Below, piece after piece: positions 43,033 to 51,812 of a stretch of 64,000 nt of DNA. Source of the DNA: Aerobium sp039839275. Its GTDB lineage: Bacteria; Pseudomonadota; Alphaproteobacteria; Rhizobiales; Rhizobiaceae. The translations under genes were made by a program, and so were the position numbers. How positions within the stretch are numbered: the stretch's first letter is position 1; the number at the start of each line of letters is the position of its first letter. The DNA is taken from contig NZ_JBDOQP010000004.1 of NCBI RefSeq assembly GCF_039839275.1, forward strand, positions 248,001-312,000. The letters are read 5' to 3'. The notes under the pieces are model-generated. The model saw nothing but the letters and a program-made list of their open reading frames with translations, had not been told where the DNA came from and searched no databases.

Positions 43033-43494
43033 ATGGACCTGCGCAACACGCTTCGCGCCAGCGAGCGCTTCGTTCCGATCGGGATCTTCGGGGCCTTCAC
43101 TCTCTGGTATGTCGGGGATAGCTGGGCGGCGTCGAGCCGCCCTGAAAACCTCATCCTGATCCTGCCTGCTGCTCTGGTGGTACTCGGCTGCCTTGGCATC
43201 GAGCTCGTCAAGGAGCTCGAATACCAGCCGGATCAGTTGCTGGAAAATGGCCGCTGGGAGCCCGTATCCCCGCGTACTCTGGGGCTGATGGGGCTCCTGG
43301 TACTCTATGTCGGCATGATTCCACTGGCGGGCATAGACGTCGCAAGTTTCTTCTTCGCGGCCATGAGTTGCTGGCTGATGGGCGAACGTCGTCTGTGGGT
43401 GACAGCGGTCTTCGCGCTCGGCATCTCCGCCATATGCGTCTTCGCATTCTCGCGGCTCATTTCCACGCCGCTGCCTCTCACCACCGTCTTCTGA
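43033..43494 (+). CDS. tctB: Tripartite tricarboxylate transporter small membrane subunit (TctB)
   Basis: A 153-residue protein with four hydrophobic segments, the size and pattern of TctB (DUF1468). GGAGGAGG lies 15-20 bases before the ATG and GGAG directly before it. It stands between TctC and TctA with short spacing, as is standard for this transporter. Sequence similarity within the family is low, so the call rests mostly on topology and position. Confidence 0.88.
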   Translation: MDLRNTLRASERFVPIGIFGAFTLWYVGDSWAASSRPENLILILPAALVVLGCLGIELVKELEYQPDQLLENGRWEPVSPRTLGLMGLLVLYVGMIPLAGIDVASFFFAAMSCWLMGERRLWVTAVFALGISAICVFAFSRLISTPLPLTTVF

Positions 43495-43497
43495 GCC

Positions 43498-44994
43498 ATG
43501 TTCGACTTCAGCAATTTTCAGGACGCGGTGGGTTTGCTGACCAGTTCCTGGCAGCCATGGCTGGTGATCATCCCCGGCCTGCTCGTTGGGCTGGTGGGAG
43601 CGGCGCTTCCCGGCATTTCGGGTTCGCTGACACTGGCACTCTGCCTTCCATTCACGCCATACATGGACTTCCTGACGGCGATGATCTTTCTCACCGCCGT
43701 CTATACAGGGGGAGGATATGGTGGCGCGATTTCAGCCATCCTGATGAATGTCCCAGGATCGCCGTCAGCGGTTGCAACCACGTTCGACGGATACCCGATG
43801 GCGCGGGCGGGATTGCACAACGAAGCGCTCGGGATCGGCCTCTGCTCGTCGGCAATCGGAACGCTGGTAGGTTATATTCTTCTCATCATCTTCCTGATGC
43901 CCCTCGCCTCGATGGTCTTGAGGCTGGGACCCGTCGAGATGCTCGCCGTCGTCCTGTGGGGCCTCACCCTCATTGCCACCTTGCGCGGCGACAGCATGGC
44001 CAAGGGCCTTGTGGCCGGTTTCGCCGGACTTCTCATCGGGACGATCGGGATCGGCATCAGGGGTGATTTTCGTGGCACGATGGGCATCGACCTGTTGCTG
44101 GACGGCGTCCCGGTCATTCCGGCAATGCTCGGGCTGCTGGCATCCGCCGAACTCTTCAAGCTTGCAGGCGGCGGTTATCTCGTCAGCAGCGAGGCGGCCA
44201 GGCGGCCCAGCATGAGCCGCATCCTGAAGGGCATGGTCAGCGTTTTCCGCCATCCAGGCACCCTTCTGCGTGGATCGCTGATCGGCGTGGCCATCGGCGG
44301 CGTACCGGGAGTGGGCTCGTCGGTGGCCAACCTTCTTTCCTACGCCGATGTCCGGCGACGGTCTGCTGACCCGGAGAGTTTCGGAAAGGGCAATCCCGAG
44401 GGGGTGATCGCCGCGGAATCTGCCAACAACAGCGCCGAAGGCGGCGCCATGGCAACCCTGCTGGCGCTCGGACTTCCCGGCGGCGGCGCCACTGCGGTGC
44501 TTCTCGCCGCCTTCTCCATGCACAATGTCACCGGCGGGCCGCGCTTCATCAACGACAACATCGACATCGTCTACGCCATACTCATCAGCAATGTTGTCCA
44601 GGCATTCGGTCTCGCGATAGTGGGCGTGTTCTTCATCTATCTGGCGGGCTCGATCGTACGGGTTCCGCTTCGCCTGCTCGTGCCGTCCGTCTTCGTCCTG
44701 TCTACCTTCGGCACCTATGCAATGACGGGAACAATGATCGGACCATCGGTGCTCGTGGTGTTCTCGCTCCTGGGATGGATTATGGTGCGCTACGGCTATC
44801 CTGTGGCGCCGATGGTCATCGGCCTGCTGCTGGCCCCCCCGACCGAGGGCAACCTCCTGCGCAGCTACCAGCTCAGCGGCGGCGATGTCGGCTTCATCCT
44901 GGAGCGGCCGATCGCGCTTGTGATCCTGGGCCTTCTTGTCCTGTCTCTGCTATGGCCCGTTCTAAGGCGCAGGATCGCTACGCCGCACAGCTAG
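43498..44994 (+). CDS. tctA: Tripartite tricarboxylate transporter large membrane subunit (TctA)
   Basis: A 498-residue membrane protein with about 11-12 segments. The TctA signature GALPGISGS-like loop (here AALPGISGSLTLALCLPFT) is at the start, and GVPGVGSSVANLLSYADVRR and ESANNSAEGGAMATLLALGLPG are the conserved interior motifs. It begins three bases after TctB and closes the operon. Together with TctB and TctC it imports a carboxylate by cation symport. Confidence 0.94.
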   Translation: MFDFSNFQDAVGLLTSSWQPWLVIIPGLLVGLVGAALPGISGSLTLALCLPFTPYMDFLTAMIFLTAVYTGGGYGGAISAILMNVPGSPSAVATTFDGYPMARAGLHNEALGIGLCSSAIGTLVGYILLIIFLMPLASMVLRLGPVEMLAVVLWGLTLIATLRGDSMAKGLVAGFAGLLIGTIGIGIRGDFRGTMGIDLLLDGVPVIPAMLGLLASAELFKLAGGGYLVSSEAARRPSMSRILKGMVSVFRHPGTLLRGSLIGVAIGGVPGVGSSVANLLSYADVRRRSADPESFGKGNPEGVIAAESANNSAEGGAMATLLALGLPGGGATAVLLAAFSMHNVTGGPRFINDNIDIVYAILISNVVQAFGLAIVGVFFIYLAGSIVRVPLRLLVPSVFVLSTFGTYAMTGTMIGPSVLVVFSLLGWIMVRYGYPVAPMVIGLLLAPPTEGNLLRSYQLSGGDVGFILERPIALVILGLLVLSLLWPVLRRRIATPHS

Positions 44995-45084
44995 CCGTGC
45001 GACGCCATCTGCGGTGTCTCGCCGCCTTGCGGATCGGACAAATGCCACAGACACGCACTTGAAAAGTCGCGTGACATGTTATTC

Positions 45085-45100
45085 ATTCATTCGACTGAAT
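45085..45100. promoter_or_regulatory. Shared TetR-type operator, copy 1
   Basis: ATTCATTCGACTGAAT is palindromic in 14 of 16 positions, with another ATTC just upstream extending the ATTC repeat. It lies 20 bp before the TTG start of the deacetylase gene. The same motif occurs before the first Gfo/Idh gene and before the LVIVD gene. Confidence 0.65.
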
Positions 45101-45119
45101 TTTTTGCGGAGAGTCTGCT

Positions 45120-45953
45120 TTGGCTAGGCATATTGCGTGTCTCACATTCGATTTCGACGTATGGTCGGGGTTCAGCGCCCGCGGGATGACGACGCCGACC
45201 CCGATCTCGCGGGGCGAGTTCGGCCTCGTGGGCGCTCGGCGGCTGCTCGCTCTCCTTGAAAAGCACGGAATCCGCTCGACATGGTTCGTGCCGGGCGTTG
45301 TCATCGACACCCACGAGGAAGCGGTTGCCGAAGTGGTCGCCGCCGGCCATGAGATCGCCCATCACGGCTATTCCCACTCGGTGCCCGCGAGCCTGCCACC
45401 TGAGAAGGAGGAAGCGGAGATGGTGCGCGCGATCGACAGCATTCGCCGTATCACCGGGAAGGCGCCCCGCGGCTACCGCTCGCCCGCATGGGACCTCAGC
45501 CCGGTTACCATCGACCTTCTGCTGAAATACGGGTTCGACTACGAAAGCAGCCTCATGGGGCACGATCACCTGCCCTACTACGCCCGAAGCGGCGACCGGC
45601 CGACCGTGGACGAACCCTTCGTTTTCGGCGAGCACACGCGACTCGTTGAAATGCCGATCAGCTGGACGCTGGACGACCATCCGCATCTGGAGCACTGGCG
45701 CACCCCCACCACCGTCAACCCGGGGCTGATGAATGCGAGCGGCGTGCTCGAGAACTGGGTCGACGACTTCCGCTACATGACCCGCACGGAGGAATGGGGC
45801 GTGCTGACCTATACGTGCCACCCCTATGTCATCGGACGCGGGCACCGCATGATCATGCTGGAAAAGCTGATCGATTCCCTGAAGGAGATGGGCGCGGCCT
45901 TCATGGCGCTGGAGGACGCGGCAGACGAATTCGAGGCAAGACCGCGCTCCTGA
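45120..45953 (+). CDS. Polysaccharide deacetylase family (PuuE/CDA1-like) metal-dependent amidase
   Basis: A 277-residue NodB-fold protein without a signal peptide, hence cytoplasmic. The metal site is D11/D13 (TFDFDVW) with H82 and H86 (HGYSH), followed by GYRSPAWDLS and a C-terminal YTCHPYVIGR histidine. The start is TTG with GGAGAG seven bases upstream. Cytoplasmic members such as allantoinase PuuE and related imidases act on small cyclic amides rather than on polysaccharides. It carries its own copy of the shared operator and is convergent with the TetR gene, so it likely belongs to the same pathway as the Gfo/Idh operon. Confidence 0.88.
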   Translation: MARHIACLTFDFDVWSGFSARGMTTPTPISRGEFGLVGARRLLALLEKHGIRSTWFVPGVVIDTHEEAVAEVVAAGHEIAHHGYSHSVPASLPPEKEEAEMVRAIDSIRRITGKAPRGYRSPAWDLSPVTIDLLLKYGFDYESSLMGHDHLPYYARSGDRPTVDEPFVFGEHTRLVEMPISWTLDDHPHLEHWRTPTTVNPGLMNASGVLENWVDDFRYMTRTEEWGVLTYTCHPYVIGRGHRMIMLEKLIDSLKEMGAAFMALEDAADEFEARPRS

Positions 45954-46005
45954 CGCACAGCAGGCCGGCATCGAATGCCGCGCCCGTTGTGCGTGGCGCC
46001 GGGCG

Positions 46006-46773
46006 CTAGCCGGCCTTGGTGCCGGCTGCCGGCGCGCGCATGCCGGCGGCGATGAACGGGATCATCTGCTGAAGCACCTCATCGGGGTCGGTCGGGTCCG
46101 CCTGCCCAAGGCTCAACTCGGTGACGCGGCCATTGTTGGACATGGCATGGATCATGAGGCCGAGCAGGAAGTCGAAGCGGAAATAGATGTCGCGCTCCGA
46201 CAGATCGGGCAGGCAGGCCCTGAAGGCGTCGAGGAACTCGCGCGACGACGGATCGAACACTTCCGCCTGGATGGCGCGGACGGCCTCCTCGTGCTTGAGC
46301 GACAGGCCGAGCCGGATGTCGGCATAGGCGGATCGCACAGGCTTGCCGGCCCGCTCCTCGTAGACCGCCGGTCGCAGGAACGCGTCGAGAACCTGTTCCA
46401 GCACGAACGGGCCTTCCTGGCGCAGCTTGTCGAGATAGATCATCCTTTTCGCGGCGATCGGCTCGGCATGGCTGTAGAGGATGTGCAGGAGAAGCGCCTC
46501 CTTCGAGCCGAAATGATAGTAGACCGCGGCCGAATGAACGCCGGCCTCCCGAATGATCTCCCGCAGTCCGACCGCCTCGTAGCCATTCAGCGCGAAGAGG
46601 CGCTCGGCGACCTCGACGATCCGCTGTTTGGTCTCCTGGCCGCTCAGGCGCCTGCGGTCGGTGGTCACGGCTTCGTCGACGTCGGCCCCGTTCTGCTTCG
46701 CCTTGGCGGCGCCTGCGCGGGCGGGCCGCGAAGCGGATCGCTCCGGGGCGCTCGCCTTCTTCATGTTCTTCAC
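46006..46773 (-). CDS. TetR-family transcriptional regulator
   Basis: A regulator of 255 residues. An unusual basic, alanine/lysine-rich N-terminal extension of about 45 residues precedes a standard TetR helix-turn-helix (AERLFALNGYEAVGLREI then AGVHSAAVYYHFGSKEALL). The C-terminal ligand domain has a TetR_C-like end. GTG at 46773 has GGAGAGG upstream; ATG at 46764 is the alternative. It is divergent from the first Gfo/Idh gene with one shared operator copy between them. Two more copies at 45085 and 56083 indicate that it controls the deacetylase and the LVIVD/CobW pair as well. Confidence 0.88.
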   Translation of the reverse strand: MKNMKKASAPERSASRPARAGAAKAKQNGADVDEAVTTDRRRLSGQETKQRIVEVAERLFALNGYEAVGLREIIREAGVHSAAVYYHFGSKEALLLHILYSHAEPIAAKRMIYLDKLRQEGPFVLEQVLDAFLRPAVYEERAGKPVRSAYADIRLGLSLKHEEAVRAIQAEVFDPSSREFLDAFRACLPDLSERDIYFRFDFLLGLMIHAMSNNGRVTELSLGQADPTDPDEVLQQMIPFIAAGMRAPAAGTKAG

Positions 46774-46942
46774 GCTTTCCTCTCCTTCATTCCTGCCACT
46801 CGCGTCTTGTCCCCGCGCGGCTCGTTCGAGCGAACGTGCCACTAAATGCCGTCAAAAGGCCAGCCACTCCGGGCGTCGCGCCGGGTTCGTCCTCAGCGGA
46901 TATCGCGGCACGGGCGCTCATTTCGCATCGCAAAAAGTACTC

Positions 46943-46958
46943 ATTCATTCGACTAAAT
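46943..46958. promoter_or_regulatory. Shared TetR-type operator, copy 2
   Basis: ATTCATTCGACTAAAT differs from copy 1 at one base and has the same upstream CATTC extension. It lies between the divergent TetR gene and the Gfo/Idh-ABC operon, well placed to control both. Confidence 0.65.
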
Positions 46959-47068
46959 TAATAACTTGACTCGCAGGACTCAATCCCTGACATTTGCCTC
47001 AAAACAAGTGCTGCGGGCTCCTCACGGGACGCGACGGCGCAGGGAACATCGACAGTGGAACCCATGTC

Positions 47069-48211
47069 TTGAAGACAATCGGCATCATCGTGAACGGTGC
47101 GACTGGCCGCATCTGTTCGACACAGCACCTGCGAGGCGCCCTCGTGCCGATCCGTGACGAGGGCGGGCTGCTGGTGGGCGACGAGCGCGTGATGCCGCGC
47201 CTTCTGCTCGTGGGGCGCGACGAGGACAGGCTCGGCAAGGTCGCTCGTGAACTCGGCATCGACGAATGGACGACAGACCTCGACGCCGCGCTTGCCGATC
47301 CGTCTTTCGAGGTGTTCTTCGACGCCGCCGCCACCAGCCAGCGCCCGCAAGTGCTGCGCAAGGCGATCGCGGCAGGCAAGCACATCTATACCGAGAAGCC
47401 CGTCGCTCCGAGCGTCACCGAGGGGCTCGCGCTGCTCGACCTGATGCGCAAGGCCGGCATTCGCCACGGCTGCGTCGAGGACAAGCTCTTTCTTCCCGGT
47501 TTCCGCAAACTCGCCTATCTGCGCGACATCGGTTTCTTCGGCCGCGTCATCAGTTTCCGGCTCGAGTTCGGCTGGTGGGTGTTCGACGGCGAGAACACGG
47601 CGGCCCAGCGGCCGAGCTGGAACTACCGCAGCACTGGCGGCGGCGGGCTGACCCTCGACATGTACCCGCACTGGCGCTACCTGATCGAGGGCATATTGGG
47701 CCCCGTCGAACGGCTGGTGAGCGCCAACAGGACCGCGATGCCGCGCCGCATCGACGAATCCGGCCAGGCCTATGACGTCGATGTCGACGATACCGCCTCC
47801 AACATTCTCGAAATGCAGTCGGGCGCGACGGGCTCGATCCAGAGCTCCTGGGCGACGCGCGTGCGGCGCGACGATCTCGTCACCTTTCAGGTCGACGGCA
47901 CCCACGGGTCGGCGGTCGCGACGCTGCATCGCTGCCATGTGCAGTCGCTGGCGGAGACACCGAAGCTCCCCGGTTTCAACGCCAATGTCGACATCAAGGC
48001 GGACTACCGCGAGGGATGGGGCGAGGTCGGCGATCTCGAGCCCTACAAGAACGCGTATCGCATGGGATGGGAGGCGTATCTGCGCCACCTGTCCATCGGC
48101 ACGCCGCCTGCGGCCACGTTCGAAGACGGCATCCGCGACGTCCAGTTTGCCGAAGCCTGCAATCTGAGTGCGCGCGAGAAGCGGTGGATTGAGATGGAGG
48201 CCCTCGGCTGA
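47069..48211 (+). CDS. Gfo/Idh/MocA family oxidoreductase, paralog 1
   Basis: A 380-residue NAD(P)-dependent dehydrogenase. The N-terminal Rossmann motif is atypical (IGIIVNGATGRI rather than GxGxxG), and the catalytic-lysine motif is YTEKPVAPS. A C-terminal alpha/beta domain has GGGGLTLDMYPHWRY in place of the usual GG.....GxHxxD. I place the start at TTG 47069, by analogy with its paralog and because the frame upstream encodes nothing conserved; this is uncertain. It is the first gene of the NitT/TauT-type ABC operon, behind the shared operator. Members oxidise sugar, inositol or imino-acid derivatives; the substrate is unknown. Confidence 0.85.
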   Translation: MKTIGIIVNGATGRICSTQHLRGALVPIRDEGGLLVGDERVMPRLLLVGRDEDRLGKVARELGIDEWTTDLDAALADPSFEVFFDAAATSQRPQVLRKAIAAGKHIYTEKPVAPSVTEGLALLDLMRKAGIRHGCVEDKLFLPGFRKLAYLRDIGFFGRVISFRLEFGWWVFDGENTAAQRPSWNYRSTGGGGLTLDMYPHWRYLIEGILGPVERLVSANRTAMPRRIDESGQAYDVDVDDTASNILEMQSGATGSIQSSWATRVRRDDLVTFQVDGTHGSAVATLHRCHVQSLAETPKLPGFNANVDIKADYREGWGEVGDLEPYKNAYRMGWEAYLRHLSIGTPPAATFEDGIRDVQFAEACNLSAREKRWIEMEALG

Positions 48212-48284
48212 ACGCCGGCAAAGTCCGGCCCGACCGTACGGAACGAGTGATGATGGGCGAGAACGCCCGCGAAGGGGAATGTGC

Positions 48285-49061
48285 ATGACGAAGGCGATCG
48301 AGATCGAGAATCTCGAATTCAGCTACGCCACATCGGACGGCGGCCGGGTGCTGGCCTTGACCAACATCGACCTGTCGATCGAAAGCGGAGAGTTCGTATC
48401 GATCCTCGGACCGTCCGGCTGTGGAAAGAGCACCCTGCTCTATCTGATGGGCGGTTTCATTTCCTACGAGAACGGACGCATTCTCAGCCATGGCAACCAG
48501 GTGACGGGTCCCGGGCCGGATCGTGGCATCGTCTTCCAGCAATTCGCGCTGTTTCCGTGGCGTACCGTCCTGCGCAACGTCACCTATGGCCTCGAAAAGC
48601 AGGGGGTCGCCAAGGCCGCGCGGATCGAGCGCGCGATGCGGCTGATCAAGGAGGTCGGCCTGTCGGGGTTCGAGAACAGCTATCCCTCGCAGCTTTCCGG
48701 CGGCATGCGCCAGCGCGCTGCGATTGCGCGCACGCTCGCGGTCGACCCGGATATCCTGCTGATGGATGAGCCCTTCGGCGCGCTCGACGCCCAGACGCGC
48801 GGCGTCATGCAGGAGCAGTTGCTGCGCATCTGGGATGCCACGGGCAAGACGATCGTCTTCGTCACCCACGATGTCCGCGAAGCCGTCTACCTCTCGCAAC
48901 GCGTCGTCATGATGTCGAAGCGTCCGGGCACCATCAAGGAGATCGTCCAGACGAATTTCGACAAGGCGAACGATGTCGAAGCGGACGAGCAGTTCAACCG
49001 CGCCGTCAGCTACGTCTCCAGCCAGGTCCGGTCCGAATATGCTTCCATGGAAGCGTCCTGA
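48285..49061 (+). CDS. ABC transporter ATP-binding protein, NitT/TauT type
   Basis: A 258-residue ATPase: Walker A GPSGCGKST, Q-loop FQQFALFPWRTV, signature LSGGMRQR, Walker B ILLMDEPFGALD and switch VTHDVREA. The FPWRT motif and the short C-terminus are those of the nitrate/sulfonate/taurine (SsuB/TauB) class. AAGGGG is seven bases before the ATG. It is followed within a base by the first permease. It energises two permeases, which is unusual in this class. Confidence 0.93.
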   Translation: MTKAIEIENLEFSYATSDGGRVLALTNIDLSIESGEFVSILGPSGCGKSTLLYLMGGFISYENGRILSHGNQVTGPGPDRGIVFQQFALFPWRTVLRNVTYGLEKQGVAKAARIERAMRLIKEVGLSGFENSYPSQLSGGMRQRAAIARTLAVDPDILLMDEPFGALDAQTRGVMQEQLLRIWDATGKTIVFVTHDVREAVYLSQRVVMMSKRPGTIKEIVQTNFDKANDVEADEQFNRAVSYVSSQVRSEYASMEAS

Positions 49062-49062
49062 C

Positions 49063-49836
49063 ATGGCGCGGCAAAACTCGCTGGCGAAGACGTCCATTGA
49101 CGTCTTCAAGAAATACAGTCCGCTCCTGATCCTCGCCCTGCTGTGGGAATTCTGCTCCCGGACCGGCCTGGTGTCGCAATACGCGCTGCCGCCCCTCACA
49201 GACGTTCTCGCCAGCTTCCGCTGGCTGACGACGGACACGGCGTTTTTCACCCATGCCGGCATGTCGCTTGGTCGGGCCGGCCTGGGTTTGCTGCTCGCTG
49301 TCACGTTCGGCATCGTCATGGGAACGCTCATGGCGTCGTTTCGCAGCGTCGACGCGCTGGTTGGGCCGCTCGTGCAGACCCTGTATCCGATGCCAAAATC
49401 GGCCCTGATACCGCTGACCATCATGTGGTTCGGCCTTGGGCATTCGTCCAAGATATTCCTGATCTTCCTCGGCTGCCTGCTGCCGATCACCATCGCCACC
49501 TACAATGGCGTCAAAGGTGTGGACCGCGTGCTGATGTGGTCTGGCGCGAGCCTGGGGGCGAGCCGTCTGCAGCGCATCATCGATATCTCGTTCATGGCCG
49601 CCCAGCCGGCCATCCTCGCGGGCCTGCGGACCTCGCTGGCGCTCTCCTTCGTGCTGCTCGTCAGTTCCGAGCTGGTGATGTCGAACGAGGGGCTCGGATT
49701 CCTCATCCGGATGCTCGGCGATGGCGGCCTCTATGCCGAAATGTTTGCCGTGATCCTCACCGTGGTCGCCATGGGGTTCGTCAGTGACCGCCTGATTCAG
49801 CTCTTGACCGCACGGGTGCTCAGATGGCGGGACTGA
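49063..49836 (+). CDS. ABC transporter permease, NitT/TauT type (first)
   Basis: A 257-residue inner-membrane permease of the SsuC/TauC class. The periplasmic start ALPPLTDVLASF, the PMPKSALIPLTIMWFGLGHSS stretch and the EAA-like loop (SGASLGASRLQRIIDISFMA) are typical. It overlaps the second permease gene by 13 bases. The two permeases are paralogs, and so probably form a heterodimer rather than the more common homodimer. Confidence 0.92.
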   Translation: MARQNSLAKTSIDVFKKYSPLLILALLWEFCSRTGLVSQYALPPLTDVLASFRWLTTDTAFFTHAGMSLGRAGLGLLLAVTFGIVMGTLMASFRSVDALVGPLVQTLYPMPKSALIPLTIMWFGLGHSSKIFLIFLGCLLPITIATYNGVKGVDRVLMWSGASLGASRLQRIIDISFMAAQPAILAGLRTSLALSFVLLVSSELVMSNEGLGFLIRMLGDGGLYAEMFAVILTVVAMGFVSDRLIQLLTARVLRWRD

Positions 49837-50603
49837 CCTTGCCCACGCCGCTCCTCCGCATGCTGCCCATTGCCGGGGTGATCCTGTTCTGGTGGGCCAT
49901 GGCAAGTTCCGGCGCGGTGAGGCCGTTCCTGCTGCCATCGCCCATCGTCGTCGCGGAGCGCATACTCGCCGACGTGGCCTCGGGCACGGTATTCGTCAAT
50001 GTCGGCTACACGCTCTATCGGGCCCTGACGGGCTTCGCGATCGCCGCGGCGATCGGCACGACGATCGGGCTTCTGATGGTGGTGTCGCGCACCGCGAAAT
50101 GGTTCTTCGATCCGATCGTCTCGGTCGGCTATCCCATGCCGAAGATCTCTCTGCTGCCGATCTTCATTCTGTGGTTCGGACTGGATGACGCCTCGAAGAT
50201 CGCCATGATCGCCGCGGGCTGCATCTTCGTCATCACGGCCAACGCCTATGCAGGCGCCAGCGGCGTCGAGCGCCAGTTCGTCTGGTCGGCGCAGATGCTG
50301 GGGGCAAGCCGCCTGCGGGTACTGACCGATGTCGTGCTTCCCGCCGCCACGCCGCAGATCCTGACCGGCTACCAGATCGCCATCCCGGTATCGCTCATCA
50401 TCACGCTGGTGACCGAGATGATCATGGGCGGGGATGGCCTGGGCGGCCAACTGCTGATTGCGTCGCGCTATGCCAATTCGCCGGCTGTTTTCGCATCCAT
50501 CGTGGAGATCGCCATTGCCGGCGCGATCGTCGTCAACGGCATGAGGCTCCTGCGCCGGAAGCTGCTGCACTGGCACGAGGAAAATGCGGTCTCCACCGAC
50601 TGA
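49824..50603 (+). CDS. ABC transporter permease, NitT/TauT type (second)
   Basis: A 259-residue permease with the same layout as its neighbour: FLLPSPIVVAERI at the start, YPMPKISLLPIFILWFGLDD in the middle and an EAA-like loop (SAQMLGASRLRVLTDVVLPA). Sequence identity with the first permease is moderate, pointing to an old duplication. The binding-protein gene begins 32 bases downstream. Confidence 0.92.
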   Translation: MAGLTLPTPLLRMLPIAGVILFWWAMASSGAVRPFLLPSPIVVAERILADVASGTVFVNVGYTLYRALTGFAIAAAIGTTIGLLMVVSRTAKWFFDPIVSVGYPMPKISLLPIFILWFGLDDASKIAMIAAGCIFVITANAYAGASGVERQFVWSAQMLGASRLRVLTDVVLPAATPQILTGYQIAIPVSLIITLVTEMIMGGDGLGGQLLIASRYANSPAVFASIVEIAIAGAIVVNGMRLLRRKLLHWHEENAVSTD

Positions 50604-50635
50604 TCTACCCGAAAACCCACCAGAAAGGACCTAGC

Positions 50636-51661
50636 ATGCTGAATTTACGTACCTTCATGAAATTGACGGTTTCCGCAGCACTCCTCGGAACGATCGTGGG
50701 GTCCGCGCAGGCTCAAAGCGAACCGATCACTGTGCGCGTCGGCTATTCCTCGATGCCGGCGCATCTGATCCCGACCTTCTACCAGGCCAAGGACGCGCTC
50801 AAGCACGAAGGCGAGAGCTACAATGTCGAGGTCGTGCGTTTCAACGGCTCGACCCCGCAGATCACCGCACTCGCGGCCGGTGAGATCGACATTGCGGCGC
50901 TCTCGCCAACCGCGCTCGCGCTTGGCGTCATCAATGCCGGTCTCGACGTGAAGGTCGTCGCCGACATCATTCAGGACGGCATCGAAGGCCACTATTCGCA
51001 GACGATCTATGTGAAGTCCGATTCCGGGATCGACACGCCGGAAGACCTCAGGGGCAAGACGGTGGCCATCAACGCCGTCGGCTCGGCCGTCGACATGGCG
51101 CTTCGCGCCATGGTCGCGAAAGTCGATCTCGATCCTGCAAGCGACATCCGAGTGGTCGAAACCAGCTTCGCCAACGTTCTGCCGATGCTGGAGGACGACA
51201 AGGTCGATGCCGGCCCGATCCAGCAGCCGATGGCGTCGCAGCTCGTCGAGGAAGGCAAGTACAAGGCGCTGTTTTCGTCCGGCGACGCGATCGGCCCGAC
51301 GCAGTTCGTGTTCCTCGTCGCGCGTTCGGAGTTCCTTGAAAACAACCCCGAGCAGGTGCAGGACTTCTTCGAAGACCATGTGCGCGGCTTCCGCTGGATC
51401 ACCGATCCCGCCAATCGCGAACAGGCGCTGCCGATAGTAGCCGAGGCCTCGGTTCGTCCGGTCGAGCAGATGAGCTACCTGTTCAGCGACATCGACTACT
51501 TCCGCGATCCCTTCCTGGTGCCGAACATCGAGGGCCTCCAGCTTGCCATCGACACGGCGGCCGACCTGGGCGTCATTCCGGAGGCGATCCAGGTCTCCCC
51601 GGACTATGTCGACACCAGCTTCGTCGAAGAAGCGAAGCGTCGCATCGAAGCCGAGGAATAG
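50636..51661 (+). CDS. ABC transporter substrate-binding protein, NMT1/NitT-TauT type
   Basis: A 341-residue periplasmic protein. The signal peptide (MLNLRTFMKLTVSAALLGTI) ends near AQAQS. The mature part begins ITVRVGYSSMPAHLIPTFYQ, and FNGSTPQITALAAGEIDIAA is the typical ligand-loop region. AGAAAGGA precedes the ATG. It follows the two permeases and is separated from the second Gfo/Idh gene by a hairpin. Ligands of the class are small sulfonates, nitriles, pyrimidine precursors, aromatic acids and others, so context rather than sequence must decide. Confidence 0.9.
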   Translation: MLNLRTFMKLTVSAALLGTIVGSAQAQSEPITVRVGYSSMPAHLIPTFYQAKDALKHEGESYNVEVVRFNGSTPQITALAAGEIDIAALSPTALALGVINAGLDVKVVADIIQDGIEGHYSQTIYVKSDSGIDTPEDLRGKTVAINAVGSAVDMALRAMVAKVDLDPASDIRVVETSFANVLPMLEDDKVDAGPIQQPMASQLVEEGKYKALFSSGDAIGPTQFVFLVARSEFLENNPEQVQDFFEDHVRGFRWITDPANREQALPIVAEASVRPVEQMSYLFSDIDYFRDPFLVPNIEGLQLAIDTAADLGVIPEAIQVSPDYVDTSFVEEAKRRIEAEE

Positions 51662-51683
51662 ACCGCAGCCATCCCGACACCTG

Positions 51684-51708
51684 CCCGCCCCGACTTGCTC
51701 GGGGCGGG
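51684..51708 (+). other. Intergenic hairpin after binding-protein gene
   Basis: A perfect 10-bp GC-rich stem (CCCGCCCCGA with TCGGGGCGGG) and a 5-nt loop lie 22 bases after the binding-protein stop. No T tract follows, so partial termination or message protection is more likely than a full stop. Confidence 0.6.
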
Positions 51709-51812
51709 TACGGGCTCGGCGAGACACGCCCAGCACCGACCCGATGAACCATGCCGCCGACCCCCGCCCCTCAGGCGACCGGCCAACAGCAAGAAATTGA
51801 AGGAACGTATCC

